Positions 7,524 through 12,469 of a DNA stretch of 14,057 bases are shown here, piece by piece (position 1 is the stretch's first letter; each line of letters begins with the position of its first letter). The notes under the pieces are model-generated. The model was not told the DNA's origin. It searched no databases and saw only the letters and a list, made by a program, of their open reading frames with translations. Origin of the DNA: an uncultured Sphingomonas sp. (GTDB lineage: Bacteria > Pseudomonadota > Alphaproteobacteria > Sphingomonadales > Sphingomonadaceae); NCBI GenBank assembly GCA_902806295.1, contig CADCWB010000247.1, forward strand, positions 1 to 14,057, in the 5' to 3' direction. A program made the position numbers and the translations under genes.

Positions 7524-8344
7524 CAATTGGCGTCCGGGTAGGTGCGCGGAAGATACTGCATAATCGCCAGCAAGTGGCCGAGATGCTCACTGTGGTGACC
7601 GCGCCGGCCGCCCAGGATCGGGCGTGTGTCGGCAGGCACCTCCAACGTCGCTTCGCCAAGCACCGCGCCAATGCTGCTCCGCCACTCAGGCTCAATTTCG
7701 CGCGGGTCGGCCGCGATCCCGCGAGCGATCGCATCCGCTAGCTGCTCGTCGACCTCGAACAGCTCCGGCACGAAGCGCCAGCACCAGCCCAATCCGTCGA
7801 GCGTCCGCGCCCGGCTTTCCTCCGTGCCATCGCCGAGCCGAACCACCCACTCGGCCGCAAGCTCCCGGTGGTAGGCGATCTCCTTTGCGCCCTTGGCCGC
7901 GATCCCTGCAATTGCCGGGTCCGTGCTGGCGCTCAGCCGCTGATAGAGCAGGTGCTGCCAGGTCGAAAACAGCAGGTGACGGACCATCGTCCGCGCAAAG
8001 TCGCCGTTCGGCTGCTCCACCAGCCAGCAATTGCGGAAGTCGAGCACGTCTCGTTTGAAGGCCAACTGATCGGCATCGCCGGCCTCGCCCAGAAAGAGGG
8101 TCGCCTGCCCGATCAAGTCGAGTGACAGATTTGCCAGGCTTAGGTCGACCTCGACGCTTGGCGCATGGCCGCACCATTCGGACAAGCGCTGTCCCAGGAT
8201 CAGTGCGTCATCGCCCAGCCGCAGCAGATATTCCGTACGGGCCGGGTCGTGCGGCAACTCGGCGGGCGCGTCGAACGCGCCGTGCAGGCGCACCTTCTCC
8301 GCGACCGCCTCATCTTCGGGACGGATGGGTGGAAGCGACGGCAT
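7520..8344 (-). CDS. paaC: Phenylacetyl-CoA 1,2-epoxidase structural subunit PaaC
   Basis: 274-residue ferritin-like partner of PaaA. Together they form the epoxidase core in which PaaA is catalytic and PaaC structural. Recognisable segments: YLLRLGDDALILGQRLSEWC (about 39-58), DLIGQA, YHRELAAEWVVRLGDGTEES (about 153-172), and a C-terminal GRRGHHSEHLGHLLAIMQ block followed by RTYPDANW. It is longer than E. coli PaaC (about 248 residues), mainly through an N-terminal extension of about 25 residues. Its ATG overlaps the paaB stop by one base (TGATG), and its TGA overlaps the GTG of paaE, so paaB, paaC and paaE should be translated as a coupled set. Confidence 0.94.
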   Translation of the reverse strand: MPSLPPIRPEDEAVAEKVRLHGAFDAPAELPHDPARTEYLLRLGDDALILGQRLSEWCGHAPSVEVDLSLANLSLDLIGQATLFLGEAGDADQLAFKRDVLDFRNCWLVEQPNGDFARTMVRHLLFSTWQHLLYQRLSASTDPAIAGIAAKGAKEIAYHRELAAEWVVRLGDGTEESRARTLDGLGWCWRFVPELFEVDEQLADAIARGIAADPREIEPEWRSSIGAVLGEATLEVPADTRPILGGRRGHHSEHLGHLLAIMQYLPRTYPDANW

Positions 8345-8625
8345 CAGATGTGCTTCACCACGTCAGGGATGTCGTAGAAGGTCGGGTGCCGATACACCTT
8401 GTCGGCCGCCGGTTCGAACAGCTCACCCGACTGATCGGGATCGCTGGCGATGATCGCGGCGGAGGCGACTACCCACAGGCTCACTCCCTCCTGCCGCCGA
8501 GTATAGGTGTCGCGGGCATGGCGGAGCGCGAGTTCCGCGTCCGGCGCATGAACCGAGCCAACATGACGATGCGCGAGCCCGCCCTTGGCGCGAACGAAAA
8601 CTTCCCACAGCGGCCAGTCGGACAT
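8344..8625 (-). CDS. paaB: Phenylacetyl-CoA 1,2-epoxidase subunit PaaB
   Basis: 93-residue subunit of the PaaABCE epoxidase, which bridges or stabilises the PaaA-PaaC assembly and is needed for activity. The N-terminal WPLWEVFVRAKGGLAHRHVGS and following HAPDAELALRHARDTYTRR are the hallmark of the family, and the length is typical. A strong ribosome site, GGAGGTGAC, ends directly before the ATG at 8625, the best in this operon. It follows paaA after a 45-base spacer that holds a hairpin and REP-like sequence. Confidence 0.95.
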   Translation of the reverse strand: MSDWPLWEVFVRAKGGLAHRHVGSVHAPDAELALRHARDTYTRRQEGVSLWVVASAAIIASDPDQSGELFEPAADKVYRHPTFYDIPDVVKHI

Positions 8626-8637
8626 GTCACCTCCGTT

Positions 8638-8660
8638 GAAGGCCGGCCTTCGCCGGGGTG
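8638..8660. repeat. REP-like palindrome/hairpin in the paaA-paaB spacer
   Basis: The spacer contains a perfect 14-bp palindrome GAAGGCCGGCCTTC (8638-8651) and an overlapping stem CCGGC-CTTC-GCCGG (8643-8656), in a segment CCGGCCTTCGCCGGGGTG like the REP-like arm in the E2 gene. In the operon mRNA the stem would lie just upstream of the paaB ribosome site, where it could protect or punctuate the paaA message. Confidence 0.5.
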
Positions 8661-8670
8661 ACGACGCTCG

Positions 8671-9660
8671 TCAAGCCGCCGCCCGCTTCCTCCGCTTGGC
8701 CTCATGCGCCGCGGCAGCTTCGCGTACCCAGGCGCCTTGCTCCCACGCCTCGCGGCGGGCGGTCATGCGCTCACGGGCAACCGGACCTTCGCCGCGGACC
8801 ACGGCGTAGAACTCGTCCCAATCGACCTCGCCGAAATCGTAGCCGCCCTTGTCATCATTCCACTTGAGCGCGGAATCGGGCACGGTGAGCCCGAGATACT
8901 CGGCTTGCGGCACGGTGATGTCGACGAATTTCTGCCGCAGCTCGTCATTGGTGTCGCGTTTGATCCGCCACCGCATCGACTGCGCCGTGTTGGGCGAGTT
9001 CTCGTCCGGCGGGCCGAACATCATCAGGCTTGGCCACCACCAGCGGTTAAACGCATCCTGTGCCATCCGCTTCTGCGCGGCCGTACCGTTGGCCAGCTCG
9101 GTCATCGCCTCATAGCCTTGGCGCTGATGAAAGCTTTCCTCCTTGCACACCCGAACCATGGCCCGAGCATATGGCCCGTAGCTGGTCCGCTGCAGCGGCA
9201 CCTGGTTCATGATCGCCGCGCCATCGACCAGCCAGCCGATCGCCGCGATGTCGGCCCAGGTCAGCGTCGGATAGTTGAAAATGGTTGAGTACTTGGCCTT
9301 GCCGCTGTGCAGCGCCTCGATCATCTCCTCCCGGCTCGTGCCCAGCGTCTCGGCCGCGCAATAGAGGTATAGCCCGTGGCCGGCCTCGTCCTGCACCTTG
9401 GCCAGCAGGATCTGCTTGCGCCGCAGCGACGGTGCCCGGGTGATCCAATTTCCCTCCGGCAACATGCCGACGATCTCCGAGTGGGCATGCTGACTGATCT
9501 GCCGCACCAGCGTCCGCCGGTACGCTTCCGGCATCCAGTCCTTCGGCTCGATGAACTCGTCCGCCGCCACCCGCGCCTCGAACGCCTCCAGCAGGGCGGG
9601 ATCCTCGGCGGGGCCGATCGGCTTCACGTTGGGCTGCTTGCCAAGTTCGGTCGTGTACAT
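8671..9660 (-). CDS. paaA: Phenylacetyl-CoA 1,2-epoxidase catalytic subunit PaaA
   Basis: 329-residue catalytic subunit of the bacterial multicomponent monooxygenase that epoxidises the ring of phenylacetyl-CoA with O2 and electrons from PaaE. Nearly the whole length is recognisable: HAHSEIVGMLPEGNWITRAP (58-77), KVQDEAGHGLYLY (88-100), and YARAMVRVCKEESFHQRQG (164-182). The Glu/His pairs in DEAGH (91-95) and EESFH (174-178) fit the diiron ligands. E. coli PaaA is about 309 residues; the extra length is an N-terminal stretch. It is the first gene of the operon and is divergent from the flavin oxidoreductase gene across 65 bp. No proper ribosome site precedes its ATG. The candidate promoter would start transcription at the A of the ATG, so a leaderless message is likely. 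Confidence 0.96.
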   Translation of the reverse strand: MYTTELGKQPNVKPIGPAEDPALLEAFEARVAADEFIEPKDWMPEAYRRTLVRQISQHAHSEIVGMLPEGNWITRAPSLRRKQILLAKVQDEAGHGLYLYCAAETLGTSREEMIEALHSGKAKYSTIFNYPTLTWADIAAIGWLVDGAAIMNQVPLQRTSYGPYARAMVRVCKEESFHQRQGYEAMTELANGTAAQKRMAQDAFNRWWWPSLMMFGPPDENSPNTAQSMRWRIKRDTNDELRQKFVDITVPQAEYLGLTVPDSALKWNDDKGGYDFGEVDWDEFYAVVRGEGPVARERMTARREAWEQGAWVREAAAAHEAKRRKRAAA

Positions 9661-9666
9661 AGACCC

Positions 9667-9695
9667 TATGTAGCGCTTGCCGGGCCAAGCTTCAA
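9667..9695 (-). promoter_or_regulatory. Candidate promoter of the paa operon (leaderless arrangement)
   Basis: On the minus strand TTGAAG (9690-9695), a 17-base spacer and TACATA (9667-9672) resemble a sigma-70 promoter. Only the six bases 9661-9666 separate the -10 box from the paaA ATG, so the predicted start is the A of that codon. It occupies most of the 65-bp divergent region, so any regulator binding here would affect both directions. No convincing PaaR/PaaX-type operator was found. Confidence 0.45.
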
Positions 9696-9725
9696 TTTGG
9701 GCGAAAGGCCACCCATCTCGCCCCT

Positions 9726-10715
9726 ATGGTAAAGCTCTCGGTTCTTGACCTCTCTCCCGTCCCGCAAGGGTCCACAGCGGCCGAATCGCTGCGCCGTTCA
9801 GCCGAGCTTGCCGCCCATGCCGAACGGCTCGGTTACCACCGCTTCTGGATGGCGGAGCATCACAGCATGCCCGGCATCGCCAGCGCCGCGACGGCCGTGG
9901 CCCTCGCCTATGTGGGTACGCACACCTCGACGATCCGCGTCGGCGCCGGCGGGATCATGCTGCCCAACCACGCGCCGCTGACTATCGCTGAGCAGTTCGG
10001 CACGTTAGAGTCACTGTTCCCCGGCCGGGTCGATTTGGGGCTCGGCCGCGCACCCGGCACCGACCAAGCCGCTGCCCAGGCGCTGCGGCGCAATCTCGCC
10101 TCCGATGCGAACCAGTTCCCCCGCGATGTGGTTGAGCTGATGGACTATTTTCGCGGCGGCGAACGGCGGGTCCGCGCCATTCCGGGCGAGGGGCTGCACG
10201 TCCCGATCTGGATTCTCGGCTCCAGCCTGTTCGGGGCCCAGCTCGCCGCCATGCTCGGTCTCCCTTATGCGTTCGCTTCGCACTTCGCGCCGGGCCAGAT
10301 GGACGAGGCCATCCGCCTGTACCGTGAACGGTTCGAGCCTTCCGAGCAGCTCGACCGGCCCTACGTCATGCTCGGCTTCAATGCGTTCTTAGCCGACACG
10401 GACGAAGCGGCCCAACTCCTCGCCACCTCCATCCAGCAAGCGTTCGTGGCGCTGCGCACCGGCAACCCCGGCCAGCTCCCGCCTCCTCGCGAGGGCTACC
10501 TCGAAAGCTTGCCGATGAACGCCCGCCTGACCCTGGAGCAGGTCCTGTCCTGTTCGGCGATCGGTACCCCGTCGACGGCACGAAAGGCCGTCGAGGCGTT
10601 CGCCGAACGGACCGGCGCCGACGAACTGATGATCACGGCGCAGATATTCGATCATCAGGCTCGCCTCAGGTCATATAGCCTATTGGCGGAAGCGATGCAG
10701 ACGGTTGCAGCCTAA
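9726..10715 (+). CDS. LLM-class (bacterial luciferase-like) flavin-dependent oxidoreductase
   Basis: 329-residue protein of the single-chain luciferase-like monooxygenase family (YhbW-like). It opens with LSVLDLSPVPQG and shows HAERLGYHRFWMAEHHSMPG (31-50), GGIMLPNHAPLTIAEQFGTL (75-94), PGRVDLGLGRAPGTD (99-113), and ILGSSLFGAQLAAMLGLPYA (163-182), all typical of the TIM-barrel core that binds FMN or a related flavin. The substrate is unknown. It is divergent from paaA and 69 bases ahead of paaG, so it probably shares the paa control region; a role in aromatic catabolism or detoxifying a side product is only inferred. No clear ribosome site precedes the ATG, and the previous in-frame codons offer no better start. 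Confidence 0.88.
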   Translation: MVKLSVLDLSPVPQGSTAAESLRRSAELAAHAERLGYHRFWMAEHHSMPGIASAATAVALAYVGTHTSTIRVGAGGIMLPNHAPLTIAEQFGTLESLFPGRVDLGLGRAPGTDQAAAQALRRNLASDANQFPRDVVELMDYFRGGERRVRAIPGEGLHVPIWILGSSLFGAQLAAMLGLPYAFASHFAPGQMDEAIRLYRERFEPSEQLDRPYVMLGFNAFLADTDEAAQLLATSIQQAFVALRTGNPGQLPPPREGYLESLPMNARLTLEQVLSCSAIGTPSTARKAVEAFAERTGADELMITAQIFDHQARLRSYSLLAEAMQTVAA

Positions 10716-10728
10716 TCGCGTCTGTTCC

Positions 10729-10743
10729 GCGGGGTTGACCCGC
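10729..10743 (+). other. Small hairpin between the flavin oxidoreductase gene and paaG
   Basis: GCGGG-GTTGA-CCCGC forms a five-pair stem with a five-base loop, 13 bases after the oxidoreductase stop. There is no T-run, so it is a weak terminator at best. TTGACC (10735-10740) inside it could serve as a -35 box for paaG, but no good -10 follows. Confidence 0.3.
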
Positions 10744-10784
10744 AATCTGCCATGCTCCTTGTGGCAACCGACGAGGAGCGGCCC

Positions 10785-11564
10785 ATGACTTACGAAACGA
10801 TCATCCTTGACCAGAGCAATGGGGTTGCCCGCATCACCCTCAACCGGCCGGAACGCCTGAACAGCTTCACCCGCCAGATGCACGCCGAGTTGAGCGGTGC
10901 GCTCGACCGGATAACCGAAGCGCGGGTAATCGTGTTGACGGGTGCCGGGCGCGGGTTCTGCGCGGGTCAGGACCTAAATGACCGAGCGGTCGCGCCCGGC
11001 GAGACGGTCGACCTTGGCGACACGGTCGAGGAGAGCTGGAATCCGCTGATCCGGCGCCTCGCCGCCCTGCCGCAGCCGATCATCGCCCGGGTCAACGGCG
11101 TGGCCGCCGGTGCCGGCGCCAACATCGCCCTCGCCTGCGACCTGGTGGTGGCGGGCCGCTCGGCCAAGTTCATCCAGAGCTTCTCGGCGCTCGGCCTCAT
11201 CCCGGATAGCGGCGGCAGCTGGCACTTGCCCCGGCTCGTCGGCCAAGCTCGCGCGCTTGGGCTTGCGCTCACCGGCGAGCCGCTTGCCGCCGAGCAGGCA
11301 GCGGGATGGGGCTTGATCTGGAAGTGCGTAGAGGACGAAACCCTCGACAACGAGGTCGAAACCCTCGCGGCCAAGCTCGCCAGCCTCCCGCCGCTGGGCC
11401 TTGCGGCGATCAAGCAACTGATCCGCACCAGCTGGAGCCGCACGCTCGATCAGGAGCTCGATCTGCAGCGCGACGAGATGCGACGGCTCGGCTTCACGGA
11501 GGATTATCGGGAAGGCGTCGCTGCCTTCCTCGAAAAGCGACCCGCTTCCTTCAAGGGCCGCTAG
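10785..11564 (+). CDS. paaG: 1,2-epoxyphenylacetyl-CoA isomerase PaaG
   Basis: 259-residue enoyl-CoA hydratase/isomerase-family enzyme that converts the ring epoxide made by PaaABCE into the seven-membered oxepin-CoA. Seen: ARITLNRPERLNSF (15-28), GAGRGFCAGQDL (53-64) and GVAAGAGANIALACDLVVAG (105-124), which form the crotonase CoA/oxyanion region, then QSFSALGLIPDSGGSWHLPR (131-150) with Asp141 in the position of the catalytic aspartate of PaaG; the usual hydratase glutamate pair is not conserved. Length is typical. The ATG at 10785 is chosen over an in-frame ATG at 10752 because GAGGAGCGG precedes it at good spacing and homologues begin here. It sits on the strand opposite the epoxidase operon. 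Confidence 0.93.
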   Translation: MTYETIILDQSNGVARITLNRPERLNSFTRQMHAELSGALDRITEARVIVLTGAGRGFCAGQDLNDRAVAPGETVDLGDTVEESWNPLIRRLAALPQPIIARVNGVAAGAGANIALACDLVVAGRSAKFIQSFSALGLIPDSGGSWHLPRLVGQARALGLALTGEPLAAEQAAGWGLIWKCVEDETLDNEVETLAAKLASLPPLGLAAIKQLIRTSWSRTLDQELDLQRDEMRRLGFTEDYREGVAAFLEKRPASFKGR

Positions 11565-11567
11565 AAC

Positions 11568-11584
11568 TCGCGTGCATGCCGCGA
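11568..11584 (+). terminator. Possible terminator hairpin after paaG
   Basis: TCGCG-TGCATGC-CGCGA starts four bases after the paaG stop: five pairs and a seven-base loop, with no T-run. It is weak as an intrinsic terminator. The rest of the paaG-csp gap (11565-11774) holds the candidate csp promoter and leader and no further gene. Confidence 0.25.
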
Positions 11585-11623
11585 ACTACGCGCCAGCAAG
11601 CCCGAACGTTTTGGACCCGCAAC

Positions 11624-11652
11624 TTGTTAAATCGGCCCAAATGATCCATATG
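11624..11652 (+). promoter_or_regulatory. Weak candidate promoter for the cold-shock gene
   Basis: TTGTTA (11624-11629), a 17-base spacer and CATATG (11647-11652) lie in the most AT-rich part of the gap. Transcription from about 11659 would give a leader of about 115 bases, in keeping with the long leaders of known cspA genes. The -10 match is poor (three of six). Confidence 0.3.
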
Positions 11653-11701
11653 GCTTTGGCTACTAGTCGCATCTGACGGTTTTTCGGCGCTTTGCGGCTC
11701 C

Positions 11702-11767
11702 TTCTTCCTTCTCTCGCCTCTCCTAGCACCGGAGAGCCGACTGGCGGCTCGCCAGAACAAGGAAGAA
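11702..11767 (+). promoter_or_regulatory. Structured leader of the cold-shock gene, candidate RNA thermoswitch
   Basis: TTCTTCCTT (11702-11710) is perfectly complementary over nine bases to AAGGAAGAA (11759-11767), which contains the ribosome site of the cold-shock gene. Between them lie two mutually exclusive six-pair hairpins: GAGCCG-ACTGG-CGGCTC (11734-11750) and CTGGCG-GCT-CGCCAG (11741-11755). One RNA can therefore adopt alternative folds that hide or expose the ribosome site. Regulation of cspA by temperature-dependent leader folding is established in E. coli; that it happens here is inferred. Confidence 0.5.
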
Positions 11768-11774
11768 CTCAATC

Positions 11775-11981
11775 ATGATCACCGGCACCGTCAAATTCTT
11801 TAATGCCGACAAGGGCTACGGCTTCATCCAGCCGGAAGACGGCTCGGGCGATGCGTTCGTGCACATCAGTGCGGTGGAAGCCGCCGGCATGCAGACGCTC
11901 GATCGCGACCAGCGCGTTCAGTATGAGCTGGAAGAAGATCGCCGCGGCCGCGTCAGCGCCGTGCGGTTGCAGAGCGCCTAA
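11775..11981 (+). CDS. CspA-family cold-shock protein
   Basis: 68-residue single cold-shock domain, a five-stranded OB-fold that binds single-stranded RNA and DNA and acts as an RNA chaperone. RNP1 is KGYGFI (13-18) and RNP2 is DAFVHIS (26-32); the opening TGTVKFFNADKGYGFI is classic. The length is the usual one for bacterial CspA proteins. The ribosome site AAGGA lies about eleven bases before the ATG, within a region that can pair with an upstream pyrimidine tract. It sits between paaG and paaZ without an obvious link to that pathway and probably has its own promoter. Confidence 0.94.
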   Translation: MITGTVKFFNADKGYGFIQPEDGSGDAFVHISAVEAAGMQTLDRDQRVQYELEEDRRGRVSAVRLQSA

Positions 11982-11992
11982 GGCGAGGCTGC

Positions 11993-12020
11993 GCCCGCTC
12001 CGCGATCCTGCGGGGCGGGC
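11993..12020 (+). terminator. GC-rich hairpin after the cold-shock gene
   Basis: An eleven-pair stem with one G-T wobble (left arm 11993-12003, six-base loop, right arm 12010-12020) starts eleven bases after the cold-shock stop codon. It is followed by pyrimidines but no T-run, so it may act as a 3' stabiliser or partial terminator that reduces read-through to the small genes downstream. Confidence 0.5.
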
Positions 12021-12045
12021 ACCTCCTCCCGAAAGGCGTCCGACC

Positions 12046-12237
12046 ATGTCCACCCTATCCTTCTACCTGGAACGCGCCGCCGAATGTCGGCGCGACGCCG
12101 AAGCCACTACGCTCGATAATGTTCGCAACCGCTCCTTGAGCGCTGCGGAAGCTTGGGAGCAGATGGCTGACCGGGCCCGTCGGACGCAAAGCTATCGAAC
12201 CGCCCATGAGGCGGAAAAAGCCGAAACCAGCGGCTGA
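12046..12237 (+). CDS. Small uncharacterised alphaproteobacterial protein
   Basis: 63-residue, probably soluble and alpha-helical protein. The pattern YLERAAECRRDAEATTLDNV (7-26), then a run of Arg/Leu/Ala and AEAWEQMADRARR (34-46), resembles a widespread family of short alphaproteobacterial proteins that begin Y..RAAEC...A and end in an AWL.LA-like helix; their function is unknown. The ATG at 12046 is chosen because the homology-like pattern begins there and AAAGG lies nine bases upstream; a longer in-frame reading would run through the cold-shock gene in another frame. It follows the GC-rich hairpin, and codon use is GC-rich like its neighbours. Confidence 0.7.
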   Translation: MSTLSFYLERAAECRRDAEATTLDNVRNRSLSAAEAWEQMADRARRTQSYRTAHEAEKAETSG

Positions 12238-12262
12238 CCATCAATCAAGACGAAACGAACCA

Positions 12263-12397
12263 ATGAATACGCATCTCAATACCACTCGACTTATCAAGAC
12301 CTTGAAACTGCCGCTCTCCAAGTATGCGCCGCGCGATCGCCGCGCATCGGCCTTCGATCCGGTCGCTTACGCCGCCGCTCTCGAGGTTCTCGGCTGA
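12263..12397 (+). CDS. Possible small ORF of 44 residues, unknown function
   Basis: The reading frame begins MNTHLNTTRLIKTL and ends FDPVAYAAALEVLG. The C-terminal half is GC-rich with a G/C preference at third codon positions, which supports coding; the N-terminal half is more AT-rich. No good ribosome site precedes the ATG at 12263. A longer in-frame start at 12206 would overlap the previous gene. It is not recognised as a known family. It is basic in the first 30 residues and has no membrane segment or signal peptide. Confidence 0.45.
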   Translation: MNTHLNTTRLIKTLKLPLSKYAPRDRRASAFDPVAYAAALEVLG

Positions 12398-12410
12398 TCC
12401 AGCCCTAGTC

Positions 12411-12436
12411 GGGCCGGCCCGCTTGCGGAGCGGCCC
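12411..12436 (+). terminator. Possible hairpin terminator before paaZ
   Basis: The stretch can fold either as an outer GGGCCG/CGGCCC stem (12411-12416 with 12431-12436) or as CCGCT-TGCGG-AGCGG (12419-12433) extended by two pairs past a bulge. There is no T-run. It lies between the 44-residue ORF and paaZ and could terminate the cold-shock transcript or fold in the paaZ leader. Confidence 0.3.
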
Positions 12437-12469
12437 ACCCGGTCTATGACGGCGCCACGAGGTGACCGC

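Noticed and set aside
7524..7526. TTG start for paaE
   Set aside because: The GTG three bases later forms the usual four-base stop/start overlap and is a more common start codon.
9664..9728. CCCTATG repeated at both ends of the divergent region (9664-9670 and 9722-9728)
   Set aside because: Seven bases in direct orientation near two start codons is easily coincidence; there is no symmetry expected of an operator.
11570..11644. Short open frame after paaG
   Set aside because: It is the tail of an out-of-frame reading through paaG, with no ribosome site and no coding signature.
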